Source: Halovenus marina (GTDB taxonomy: Archaea; Halobacteriota; Halobacteria; Halobacteriales; Haloarculaceae). Taken from it: a DNA stretch of 64,000 nucleotides. How positions within the stretch are numbered: the first letter of the stretch is position 1; every line of letters starts with the position of its first letter. A program made the position numbers and the translations under genes. The stretch is taken from the NCBI RefSeq assembly GCF_051414115.1, contig NZ_JBLKNZ010000001.1:2480001-2544000 (forward strand). The letters run 5' to 3'. A model generated the notes under the pieces. It had not been told where the DNA came from and did not search any database. It saw nothing but the letters and a program-made list of their open reading frames with translations. Positions 35,976 through 44,280 of this stretch are shown here, piece after piece.

Positions 35976-37151
35976 CTAGATCCCCTGTTTCATCAGATGA
36001 CTCCGGAGGATGTCGGCTTCGCGGTTTGCGGTCGCCGGATCGACGAGCACGACCGTCTCGTTCGGCTCGAAGGCGCCCTGGTCTGCGAGTCGTCGCGTCG
36101 CGGCGACTGCTGTTCCGCCGGTCGCACTCGTCGGAACGCCCGCGCCAGAGCGTGAGACGGCCGCTTCGAGGATCGCCTCGTCCTCGACGGCGACCGCTGC
36201 GCCGCCGGTCGTTTCGAGCGCGTTCAGGACGTACGAGCCACCGGCCGGATCGGGGATTTCGAGCGGACCACAGATCGTATCTGGATGGTCGACCGGGTCG
36301 TGCGTGCGGGCGCCGCGCTCCCACGCCGCTGCGATCGGATCACATCCCGCGGCCTGCGCGGCGTACAGGTGTGGAATCGACTCGATTGCTCCCGCCGTCG
36401 CCAACTCACGAAAGCCCTTGTAGATGCCCACGAGGGTCCCGCCGTGGCCGGTCGGACAGACGACTGCGTCCGGCGTCGGTTCGGCATCGAGGTGGAGTTC
36501 GTACGCGAGTGTCTTGATCCCCTCGTGACGGTACGGCGTCGCGAAGGGCGCAAGCGAGTAGTGGTCGGACGCCGCCGACTCGAACGCCTCGCGCGCGTCG
36601 GAGTATCTGCCGCCGACGACCGTCATCTCGCCGCCGTGGACGTTTATCATCGCCTTGTTGGCAAACGGGGTCCGCGAGGGTGCAAACGAGTGTGAGTCAA
36701 GCCCCGCACGGGAGGCGTAGGCGGCCGCCGACTGCCCGCCGTTGCCGGTGGTCGGAAGTGCGACCTCATCCGCCCCGTGTTCTCGGGCCACCGAGACAGC
36801 GACGGCCATCCCGCGGTCGATGACACCACCGGTCGGGTTACAGCCCTCGGCTTTGAATCCCACGCCGCCGACACCGAACTCGTCAGCCAGATCCGGACAG
36901 TCGATTCGCGGCGTCGCCGCCTCGCCGGTCGTGAGGAGCGAGTCGGCGGGAACCGGGAGGACGGGTGCAAAATCTGCGATTCCGCGCGGCTCGTCAGGCA
37001 TCGATTCGGTCGCGGTTGCGAGTTCGTCACTTCCGTAGGTTGGTTCGAGCGTCCCTCCGCAGTCGGGACAGCGGTGTGTCGTCGACACCGGGTCGAACTG
37101 CTCGGCACAGTCCAGACAGCGCAGGCCAGCGAACGCGTCGGTCGTCTCCAT
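35976..37151 (-). CDS. Threonine synthase-like PLP-fold protein lacking the usual PLP lysine
   Basis: This 391-residue protein has an N-terminal zinc ribbon (CLDC..CPDCGG) and the type II PLP fold of threonine synthase (FKAEGCNPTGG, GNGGQSAAAYASRAG, CPTGHGGTLVGIYKGF). However, where threonine synthase has PTGSFK(D/A)RG this protein reads PTGGVIDRG. The lysine that forms the Schiff base with PLP is replaced by isoleucine. I read this directly from the DNA. It may be a noncatalytic paralogue or a repurposed enzyme. It is next to aromatic amino-acid genes, but 64 bp separate it and it has its own start. Confidence 0.78.
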   Translation of the reverse strand: METTDAFAGLRCLDCAEQFDPVSTTHRCPDCGGTLEPTYGSDELATATESMPDEPRGIADFAPVLPVPADSLLTTGEAATPRIDCPDLADEFGVGGVGFKAEGCNPTGGVIDRGMAVAVSVAREHGADEVALPTTGNGGQSAAAYASRAGLDSHSFAPSRTPFANKAMINVHGGEMTVVGGRYSDAREAFESAASDHYSLAPFATPYRHEGIKTLAYELHLDAEPTPDAVVCPTGHGGTLVGIYKGFRELATAGAIESIPHLYAAQAAGCDPIAAAWERGARTHDPVDHPDTICGPLEIPDPAGGSYVLNALETTGGAAVAVEDEAILEAAVSRSGAGVPTSATGGTAVAATRRLADQGAFEPNETVVLVDPATANREADILRSHLMKQGI

Positions 37152-37229
37152 ACCGGCGCGTGGACTTCCGGCGACTAAGCCCTGTCGTCACCTCGCAGGC
37201 GTTTTGGTCCTCGGACACACAGAAGAGGT

Positions 37230-38501
37230 ATGACCGCTGTCGCTGTCGTCGGTGGCGGCCTCGCCGGACTCGTCACCGCTCGCAGACTCGCTATGGCGGG
37301 GGCCGACGTGACGCTGTTCGAGCGCGAACCGACCGTCGGCGGCCGGGTTCGGACGACCCACGACGACGGATTCACCTTCGACCGGGGATTTCAGGTGCTC
37401 TTTCCCGCCTATCCCGCAGTTCAGTCAGAACTCGACCTGGATGCGCTGTCGCTTGGAACCTTTCGGCCCGGCGCGACGCTGGCGCGGCCGGGCGAGCGGT
37501 CGGCGCTCGCCGACCCGTTTCGGGACCCGCGCGCGCTCGTCCCGACACTGCTCAACCACAACGTCACGCTCGGCGATGCCATCCGCGTCCTCTGGTTACG
37601 TCGGGAACTCGACCGGGCCCCCGTCTCCGAACTGCTCGACCACGACGACCAGACGATTGCCGACTATCTCGCAGAGAGAGGCTTCTCGGAGCAGTTCCGT
37701 GACCGCTTTTTCGCGCCCTTCTACGGCGGGATCACGCTGGACCGGTCGCTGTCGAGTTCCCGGTTTGTCTTCGAGTACACCTTCAAGATGCTGCTCGACT
37801 GTGAAGCGGCACTTCCCGCTGAGGGGATGGGCGCAATCCCCGACCAACTCGCAACACGCGCACGAAACGCAGGCGGGACCATCGAAACCGACAGAACCGT
37901 GACCGACGTTCGCGCCGACGACGAGCAAGCATCCGTCGAGACGGCGAGCGAAACTGTGCGGGCGGATGCTGTTGTCGTTGCGACCGATCCTCGCTCCGCT
38001 CGCGAGTTGACCGGCGTCGAGTCCATCCCGACCGAGGGGCGCGCCTGCGTGACACAGCAGTTCTCTGTGCCCCGGAGTCAGCAACTCGACACTGGGGGGC
38101 GACTCGTTCTCAACGCCGACGACGAGCGCCCGAATCAGGTCGCACCGATGACCGACGCCGCACCGTCCTACGCGCCCGACAGATACCACCTGCTGAGTGC
38201 AACCTTCCTCGGTGAGCAGGACGCGGACGACGAGGCACTTGCCGAGGAGGTGCGCGACGCGCTGGCGGCGTGGTACCCGGAGAATAGTTTCGCGGATCTG
38301 GAACTTCTGCGAACCGACCGAATCGAGTTCGCCCAGTTCGCGCAACCGCCCGGCTTTCGCGACTCGCTTCCCGCCGTCGACGCGCCCGACGGCCCCGTCT
38401 ATCTCGCTGGCGATTACACCGCGTGGTCGTCGATCCAGGGCGCAATACAAAGCGGCGTCCGGGCCGCGAGCGCGGTCAGCGATTCGACGGACGACCGCTG
38501 A
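37230..38501 (+). CDS. FAD-dependent amine-oxidase/phytoene-desaturase-like oxidoreductase
   Basis: This 423-residue flavoprotein has a Rossmann motif (VAVVGGGLAGLVTARRLAMAGADVTLFER, then GGRVRT) and the C-terminal FAD-binding segment GPVYLAGDYTAWSSIQGAIQSGVRAA. It belongs to the broad amine oxidase/protoporphyrinogen oxidase/desaturase family. The substrate is not clear. It is separate from the bacterioruberin genes 20 kb downstream and resembles them only in the FAD domain. A purine-rich agaggt precedes the ATG. Confidence 0.8.
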   Translation: MTAVAVVGGGLAGLVTARRLAMAGADVTLFEREPTVGGRVRTTHDDGFTFDRGFQVLFPAYPAVQSELDLDALSLGTFRPGATLARPGERSALADPFRDPRALVPTLLNHNVTLGDAIRVLWLRRELDRAPVSELLDHDDQTIADYLAERGFSEQFRDRFFAPFYGGITLDRSLSSSRFVFEYTFKMLLDCEAALPAEGMGAIPDQLATRARNAGGTIETDRTVTDVRADDEQASVETASETVRADAVVVATDPRSARELTGVESIPTEGRACVTQQFSVPRSQQLDTGGRLVLNADDERPNQVAPMTDAAPSYAPDRYHLLSATFLGEQDADDEALAEEVRDALAAWYPENSFADLELLRTDRIEFAQFAQPPGFRDSLPAVDAPDGPVYLAGDYTAWSSIQGAIQSGVRAASAVSDSTDDR

Positions 38502-38519
38502 GCAGAACGCTACGGGACA

Positions 38520-39212
38520 CTATAGCTGGCTTCTGAACTCCCCGAGTGGCGGAAAGGCGAGCGGTTCGCCAGTCTCCGGGTCGAGCACGTGCGGGGCCAT
38601 GGACCCGATGTCTCTCAGGAGCGGTGACATGAACTCCCGGCTTCGCATGTCGTTTATCTCGACGCCGCTGACGAGGCGATTGAACGACGGGAGCATGAGC
38701 ACGTCGCTGCCCTCGTAGGTTCCCTCCCCGACGAGATAGCAGGGTCGGCGCTGTCCTTCGATAGTGATCGTCGGGTGGTCGTGTCCGATTACGTACCGCG
38801 TTGCATCCTCGGTCGGTTCGACGTGGCCGTGACAGACGACTGTCCCGTCGAGGCGATGCTCTGGGGTCGTCGGTCCCGACCAGACGGTGTCGAGCATCGT
38901 GTCGTGGTTCCCCGGCGTGACGACGATGCGGACGCCAGCGGCGTCTGCCGCCGACTGTAGTCCGCCGAGCGTCGACTCCGCCAGTCGCGGCACGCCGTCG
39001 AAGGAGTGTAACAGGTCGCCAGCGACGACCACCTCCTCGGGGTCGAAGTGGTCACAGAGCGTCTCGAAGCGGTCGACCATGTCCGCCCCGTCGCCGACGG
39101 GAAACTCGACGTTCGAGGTCACGCCTTGCCCGACGTGCAGGTCGGCGAGGACGAGCGTCCCGTCGAGGAAGACGGCACGGTCTCTGAAGACCACATCCGA
39201 GAACGCGTCCAT
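38520..39212 (-). CDS. Metallophosphoesterase
   Basis: This 230-residue protein carries the calcineurin-like metal ligands in VLADLHVGQG (DxH), VVVAGDLLHSFDG (GD), VTPGNHDTML (GNHD), VVCHGHVEP (GH) and IGHDHPT (GHDH). It hydrolyses a phosphomonoester or diester; in haloarchaea homologues are annotated as phosphoesterases or ICC-like. It is convergent with the FAD protein by 18 bp. The start is the ATG at 39212, where conserved sequence begins. Confidence 0.85.
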   Translation of the reverse strand: MDAFSDVVFRDRAVFLDGTLVLADLHVGQGVTSNVEFPVGDGADMVDRFETLCDHFDPEEVVVAGDLLHSFDGVPRLAESTLGGLQSAADAAGVRIVVTPGNHDTMLDTVWSGPTTPEHRLDGTVVCHGHVEPTEDATRYVIGHDHPTITIEGQRRPCYLVGEGTYEGSDVLMLPSFNRLVSGVEINDMRSREFMSPLLRDIGSMAPHVLDPETGEPLAFPPLGEFRSQL

Positions 39213-39333
39213 ACCGCGTCTGGGGTCCCGACGCTGATAGGCGTGACGACGAGACTCGCGTGGCGTCGTGATCTGTCTGACTGACCGCATTCTCTCAGGA
39301 CAGATACATACTGACCGGCGACCAAACGGAGGT

Positions 39334-40584
39334 ATGGAACAGCGTTCCGTCGTCACCGTCTTTCTCAGACACCGGGACGAAGTGCTGTTGCTCCGCCGCA
39401 GCGACGATGTCGGCTCCTACGCCGGTCAGTGGGGCGCTGTAGCGGGCCACGCCGAGGGTGACCCCGACCGGGCGGCGCGAACCGAACTTCGCGAAGAGAC
39501 GGGTATCGACCCCGACGGGACGACGCTGGTCCGTGTTGGCGATCCCTTCGATGTTGTCGACGAGAAGCGAGGAACGCACTGGCGCGTTCACCCGTACCTC
39601 TTCGAGAGTCCCACCCGTGCGGTGGCGACAAACTGGGAAACGAGCGAGTTCGAGTGGGTCAGCCCGACCGAAATCCTCCGACGCGAAACTGTTCCCGACC
39701 TGTGGGCATCCTACGACCGTGTTCGTCCGACCGCCGAGACCATCGCGGCAGATACCGAGCATGGCTCTACAACGATTTCCTACCGGGCGCTCGCCGTGCT
39801 TCGTGACGAGGCAGGGCTGCGGGCCGAAACCGACGCTGGGGACGACTTCGAAGCGATCGCAGCTGTCGCCCGGAATCTTCGCGACGCTCGGCCGTCGATG
39901 ACGGTACTCGCAAACCGCGTCAATCGAGCGGTGGCAACTGCAGACGACCGGACGCCCCACGCCGTCGAGGCGGCCGCGGCGGACCAACTCGCCCACGCAC
40001 GGCACGCGGATAGGGACGCAGCACACACAGCCGCGGAACTGATCGACGGAACGGCTGTCGCGACGCTGTCGCGCTCGGGGACGGTCAGGCAGGTACTGAC
40101 CGAAGCCACACCAGAGTCGCTGCTGGTCGCCGAATCTCGGCCGGGGCGAGAAGGCCTCGGCGTCGCGGAGACGTTCGCAGACCAGACGACGGTCACGCTC
40201 ACCACGGACGCCGCCTTCGGCTACGAACTCGCCACCGAATCTGTCTCGACGCTTCTCGTCGGCGCAGACAGCATTCTCCCCGACGGGTCGGTCGTGAACA
40301 AGGTCGGAACCCGGGCGGCGGCGACAGTCGCCACGCGCGAGGATATCGACGTGTACGCCGTCGCGGCGACGGACAAGATCGATCCGGAGGGAACGGTCGA
40401 CCTCGAACCGCGAGACCCGGCGGAGGTGTACGATGGGAACATGCCCATCTCGGTGGTGAATCCGACCTTCGACGTGACCGACGCGGCCGCTATCGACGGC
40501 ATCGTGACCGAGCGCGGCGTACTGGACGGCAGGGAGGTTCCGGCTATCGCCGAGGAACTGGCCGCGTTCGCGTCGTGGGGCTGA
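39334..40584 (+). CDS. Nudix hydrolase fused to eIF-2B-like domain
   Basis: This 416-residue protein has two domains. Residues ~1-140 form a Nudix hydrolase, with the box GHAEGDPDRAARTELREETGI. Residues ~165-416 are an eIF-2B alpha/beta/delta-type domain (GTAVATLSRSGTVRQVL, LLVGADSILPDGSVVNKVGT, NPTFDVTDAAAIDGIVTERG), the fold shared with ribose-1,5-bisphosphate isomerase and methylthioribose-1-phosphate isomerase. The fusion suggests a two-step nucleotide or sugar-phosphate cleanup reaction. A ggaggt motif directly precedes the ATG at 39334, and a gatacata box is 28 bp upstream. Confidence 0.85.
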   Translation: MEQRSVVTVFLRHRDEVLLLRRSDDVGSYAGQWGAVAGHAEGDPDRAARTELREETGIDPDGTTLVRVGDPFDVVDEKRGTHWRVHPYLFESPTRAVATNWETSEFEWVSPTEILRRETVPDLWASYDRVRPTAETIAADTEHGSTTISYRALAVLRDEAGLRAETDAGDDFEAIAAVARNLRDARPSMTVLANRVNRAVATADDRTPHAVEAAAADQLAHARHADRDAAHTAAELIDGTAVATLSRSGTVRQVLTEATPESLLVAESRPGREGLGVAETFADQTTVTLTTDAAFGYELATESVSTLLVGADSILPDGSVVNKVGTRAAATVATREDIDVYAVAATDKIDPEGTVDLEPRDPAEVYDGNMPISVVNPTFDVTDAAAIDGIVTERGVLDGREVPAIAEELAAFASWG

Positions 40585-40662
40585 TACTGCTGGCTGTGCC
40601 ATTTTGAACAAATTCGCCACCCGGGGTGGCGAATATCTGTACGAACGTACAGCCAGCAGTAT
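40584..40662. repeat. 79-bp nested palindromic element
   Basis: The arms atactgctggctgt (40584-40597) and acagccagcagtat (40649-40662) are perfect inverses. Between them lies a second perfect inverted repeat of 11-bp arms around a single central base (attcgccaccc / gggtggcgaat, 40612-40634), and a third, tgtacg-aa-cgtaca, at 40638-40651. The outer arm starts inside the stop codon of the Nudix-eIF2B gene. The element could act as a terminator, a structured RNA or a short mobile repeat. A related word (atactgc) recurs at 40664-40670. Confidence 0.75.
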
Positions 40663-40745
40663 AATACTGCCAGTCGTCCGTTCGGGCCGACAGTCGCGGG
40701 TCTCTCCCATCACAAAAATTATCGGGACGGCACACCGTTGTCGGG

Positions 40746-41141
40746 ATGATGTACGAGATACTCGTCGCCGTCGACGCCGACGAACAGCGCGCGCTGAAAC
40801 AGGTCGAAGCGATCACCAACCTGTCCGAGGTGACCGAGAACACTCACGTCTCGCTTCTGCACGTGTTCAGCGAGAATCCAGAGGGCGCATCGGCCAGTCA
40901 GATCGCGTCTGTTCGGGCCGTGAAAAACGCTCTCGAAGATGCGGGCATCGAGGTCGCAATCCGGGAACGGAGCGGCGATCCAGCCGAAACCATCCTCCAG
41001 TTTGCCGACGAACTCGACGTCGATCTCATCTCCGTTTCGGGCCGGAAGCGAACACCCGCTGGCAAGGCGCTCTTGGGGAGTGTCTCCCAGAAAGTTCTGC
41101 TCGATGCCGAGCGTCCAGTGCTTCACACTGCTGCGGAGTAA
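40746..41141 (+). CDS. Universal stress protein (UspA family)
   Basis: This 131-residue UspA protein begins YEILVAVDADEQRALKQVEAI and ends with DLISVSGRKRTPAGKALLGSVSQKVLLDAERPVLHT, containing the nucleotide-binding glycine/serine loop. It may start at either of two adjacent ATG codons (40746 or 40749). It lies downstream of the nested palindromes and has its own promoter region. The role is general stress response, by family. Confidence 0.85.
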   Translation: MMYEILVAVDADEQRALKQVEAITNLSEVTENTHVSLLHVFSENPEGASASQIASVRAVKNALEDAGIEVAIRERSGDPAETILQFADELDVDLISVSGRKRTPAGKALLGSVSQKVLLDAERPVLHTAAE

Positions 41142-41222
41142 TCGATCAGCATTTCAGCCCCGCTCTGACCGAAAAATTCGAGAAACGATACCGTTATTGT
41201 CGAACGGACCCTACATCAGATA

Positions 41223-41453
41223 ATGACCACGAACACCCCCTCCACTGAGCATCTGCCACCCGATAAGACGACGCTCTACTGTCCGAACTGTGGTCACGCG
41301 AGTCGGATCGACGGTGATTGGCTCGTCGACGTTCGCGCGAACCAGGTCGACTACGAGTGCCCCGACTGCGGGACGACGGTCAGCTCGCGTCCCGACAGCG
41401 CAGCGGTGGCCACGCAACCCGGTGGCGCGATGGAGTGTTGCAACGCCGATTGA
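41223..41453 (+). CDS. Small zinc-ribbon protein
   Basis: This 76-residue protein has a four-cysteine ribbon (YCPNCGHASRI and YECPDCGTTV) and a C-terminal CC pair. A gttattg box about 27 bp upstream of the ATG supports expression. Many such haloarchaeal mini-proteins bind zinc and have no assigned function. It is convergent with the solute-binding protein gene with 3 bp between the stops. Confidence 0.7.
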   Translation: MTTNTPSTEHLPPDKTTLYCPNCGHASRIDGDWLVDVRANQVDYECPDCGTTVSSRPDSAAVATQPGGAMECCNAD

Positions 41454-41456
41454 AAG

Positions 41457-42632
41457 TCAGAAGATAGCGACAATTTCGTCTGCGACGGCGTCTGTGTCCC
41501 ACGTGTTCATCAGATTCGTTATCGCGGCTTTCAAATCGACGAGTTGCTCCGGCGAGACCGAGAGCCCGTGTGTGATGGTCTCGATGCGCTCGTCTGCGCT
41601 GTCGAAGGCCGTCTTCTGGTCCTGCCCATAGGAGCTAAAGCCGCGCATCGAGGCGTCGCTTCGGACCGGCAGTGACCCCTTCTCGCGGCTGAATCGCCGC
41701 TGTCCCTCTGCGGAGCCAGCGTATTCGAGAAATGGCCGGACCGCGTCGACGTCGGCAGATGCAGACGGGATGAAGGCGTCGAGCACCATCACGTACTCCC
41801 CTTCGGTTCCGGGGAACGGAACCTGCGTCCAGTCCTCGCCGTAGGTGAATCCATCCGTATCCACGAACACGCCTGCCGCCCAGTCCCCCTGTGGATACAC
41901 CGGTGCGCCGCCGTTCATGAACTCCTGATTCGCGTCCGTCAGATCGCGGTAGAGCGCACCGTCCGGCGCGAGTTCGGCGAACTCGACGACGTGGTCGAGT
42001 GCTGACTGGATCACGTTCCGATGTCGGTCGGCGTTCCCGCCGGTCACATCCCGGAATGTCGCCGCGTCCGAGAGGCCGAGCAGCGTCAACTCCCAGACCT
42101 GCAACACAGTGAACGGATTCGCCATCGGGAGCAGGATTCCCGGCTTTCCCGTCCGGTCTGCGTACGCCTGCAACTGCTCGACTAGTTCGGTCGGATCCGA
42201 CGCAGTTCCGGGTTCGAACTCGCCTTCCCGGGCGGTTTTGACGTTGACAAAGAGGTTGTTGAGACGCTGTACTGTGACCGGAACTGCACGGTAGGTCCCG
42301 TCGATGCGTGCCGTGTCGGCGACTTCGGGGAGGTAGGCACTCTCCAGCCCCGACTGCGCCCAGATATCGTCGATGTCAGCGACGACCCCGGCCTCGTCGT
42401 ATCGTCTGGTCTCGCCGCCCGGGAACCCCGTCCAGATGTCCGGCGGGTCCTCCATCAGAATTCGACTTTTGACCTGGAGTCGCAGGTTGTCGTACTGAGT
42501 TTCGTCCACGGTGAAATCGGCGCTTCCCTCGTACCCATCGAGCAGTGCCGCGAGTGCGCTCGCCCCGTCCCCGCCGACGTAGTGATGCGCGAGTTCGACG
42601 TTACGTCTCGCTCGCTGACTGTCGTGTTGCAT
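41457..42632 (-). CDS. Solute-binding protein (sugar ABC type) without signal peptide
   Basis: This 391-residue protein resembles family 1 extracellular solute-binding proteins (sugar type): VELAHHYVGGDGASALAALLDGYEG, PPDIWTGFPGGET, GTYRAVPVTVQRLNNLFVNV and YPQGDWAAGVF. However, the mature-domain strand begins only 12 residues after the ATG and no signal or lipobox precedes it. No transporter subunits are adjacent. It may be a cytoplasmic sugar sensor. A ttaacc box about 32 bp upstream of this ATG makes a long N-terminal extension unlikely. Confidence 0.75.
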   Translation of the reverse strand: MQHDSQRARRNVELAHHYVGGDGASALAALLDGYEGSADFTVDETQYDNLRLQVKSRILMEDPPDIWTGFPGGETRRYDEAGVVADIDDIWAQSGLESAYLPEVADTARIDGTYRAVPVTVQRLNNLFVNVKTAREGEFEPGTASDPTELVEQLQAYADRTGKPGILLPMANPFTVLQVWELTLLGLSDAATFRDVTGGNADRHRNVIQSALDHVVEFAELAPDGALYRDLTDANQEFMNGGAPVYPQGDWAAGVFVDTDGFTYGEDWTQVPFPGTEGEYVMVLDAFIPSASADVDAVRPFLEYAGSAEGQRRFSREKGSLPVRSDASMRGFSSYGQDQKTAFDSADERIETITHGLSVSPEQLVDLKAAITNLMNTWDTDAVADEIVAIF

Positions 42633-42791
42633 CTCTATGCACCCGGTTGCACGTGTTCTAAGGTTAAGCGTTCGGCCCGATTTCGAGATTTGATACCCAC
42701 GCGGGCACGTTTTTTTCGCGCTTGGACACTCGTCTCGCATCCGTGTTTGCAGACAAACACTTTTTACTGGAGGCTCCAAAGGGCGCATGTA

Positions 42792-43922
42792 ATGGATATC
42801 GCACTCTCATCAGCAACCGTACCGGTGGGGTCGATCGTCGCCGTCATCCTGTTTCTCATCGCGGTGGTGACCGCCTATCAGAGCATCGTCATCGTCCGCG
42901 CATACGAGAAGCGGGCATACACCCGGTTCGGTGAGTATCGTGGTCTGCTCGAACCCGGGCCGAGCATCGTCTTGCCCTTTGTGACACGAACCTACACGTT
43001 CGACATGCGAACGCAGACGCTCGACGTGCCCCGGCAGGAAGCGATCACGCGGGACAACTCGCCGGTGACTGCAGACGCGGTCGTCTACATCAAGGTGATG
43101 GACGCCGAGAAGGCCTTCCTCGAAGTCGACGACTACAAGAAGGCCGTCTCGAATCTCGCACAGACCACGCTGCGTGCCGTACTCGGTGACATGGAACTCG
43201 ACGACACGCTCAACAAGCGCCAGGAGATAAACGCGAAGATCCGCCGCGAACTCGACGAACCAACCGACGAGTGGGGGATCCGCGTCGAGTCCGTCGAGGT
43301 CCGCGAGGTCAACCCCTCCAAGGACGTCCAGCAGGCCATGGAGCAACAGACCTCCGCCGAACGCCGCCGCCGTGCCATGATCCTCGAAGCGCAGGGTGAG
43401 CGACGGAGCGCAATCGAGGAGGCACAGGGTGACAAGCAGTCGAACATCATCCGCGCACAGGGTGAAAAGCAGAGCCAGATCCTCGAAGCGCAGGGTGACG
43501 CCATCTCGACGGTGCTGCGTGCGAAATCCGCCGAGTCGATGGGTGAACGCGCGGTCATCGAGCGCGGCATGGAGACCCTCGAAGAGATCGGCAAAGGCGA
43601 GTCCACGAAGTTCGTGTTGCCACAGGAACTTACCTCGCTCGTCGGTCGCTACGGCAAACACCTGCAGGGCAGTGACACCAAGGAGGATGGTCACGTCCTC
43701 GAAGGGCTCGATTTCGACCAGGAGACCCGCGAGATGCTCGGTCTCGACGACATCGAGGAGATTCTCGGCGAACTCGACGACGAGGAGGAGGTCGTCGACT
43801 TCGAGAAGATGGAAGAGGAGGCACAGGCGGTCAAGGAAGGCGAGAGCCGTGCCGACATCAAGGACCCGGACGAGATTATCGACGACGCCGCGGGCGCGGA
43901 GTTCAACGACGGCGAAAACTGA
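42792..43922 (+). CDS. SPFH/stomatin-family membrane protein
   Basis: This 376-residue protein has an N-terminal membrane helix (VGSIVAVILFLIAVVTAYQSIVIV) and a stomatin-like SPFH domain (RAYTRFGEYRGLLEPGPSIVLPFV, QTLDVPRQEAITRDNSPVTADAVVYIKV). A long coiled coil follows with repeated EAQGE/RAQGE heptads. The C-terminal ~70 residues are very acidic. Such proteins organise membrane patches and regulate proteases. A cttttta box lies about 30 bp before the ATG. No NfeD partner is visible next to it. Confidence 0.88.
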   Translation: MDIALSSATVPVGSIVAVILFLIAVVTAYQSIVIVRAYEKRAYTRFGEYRGLLEPGPSIVLPFVTRTYTFDMRTQTLDVPRQEAITRDNSPVTADAVVYIKVMDAEKAFLEVDDYKKAVSNLAQTTLRAVLGDMELDDTLNKRQEINAKIRRELDEPTDEWGIRVESVEVREVNPSKDVQQAMEQQTSAERRRRAMILEAQGERRSAIEEAQGDKQSNIIRAQGEKQSQILEAQGDAISTVLRAKSAESMGERAVIERGMETLEEIGKGESTKFVLPQELTSLVGRYGKHLQGSDTKEDGHVLEGLDFDQETREMLGLDDIEEILGELDDEEEVVDFEKMEEEAQAVKEGESRADIKDPDEIIDDAAGAEFNDGEN

Positions 43923-43989
43923 CGCGAACGATACGGCGCTCGGTCGTAGCACTCTCACCAATCTTTTTATTGCGTGACTCACTGAATAC

Positions 43990-44280
43990 GTGCAGGCGTA
44001 CTCTCACACGTTCGACGGCGCACCTGACTCTCCCGGTCGAGTTCACGTCCGTCGGTCTTCCCGGTACCGTCGAACTGGCTCCGAAACTCGTCGAACCTAT
44101 CGCACACTCATGGCATCCGAACATCCGACTCGAATTTTCGATACCGAACCCACGCTGTCTGTCACCGTCGTTGCACAGACCGCCTTCACATGCCGATTTT
44201 CTCTCGACGTCGGCGGCGGTGCCGTTACGACCGATGAGTGTCGATGTCTCCAACCACCCATCGAGGGGCCGCACGAATGA
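43990..44280 (+). CDS. Possible small protein coupled to the large kinase
   Basis: The 354-bp gap between the SPFH gene and the large kinase holds this 96-codon frame. A tttttatt box at 43964-43971 is about 23 bp before its GTG start, and its stop overlaps the kinase start as ATGA. Against it, the product is basic, cysteine-containing and has weak codon bias, and I recognise no homology. A shorter version beginning at ATG 44110 is also possible. If it is not a gene, the gap holds only this promoter and a 5' leader. Confidence 0.3.
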   Translation: MQAYSHTFDGAPDSPGRVHVRRSSRYRRTGSETRRTYRTLMASEHPTRIFDTEPTLSVTVVAQTAFTCRFSLDVGGGAVTTDECRCLQPPIEGPHE

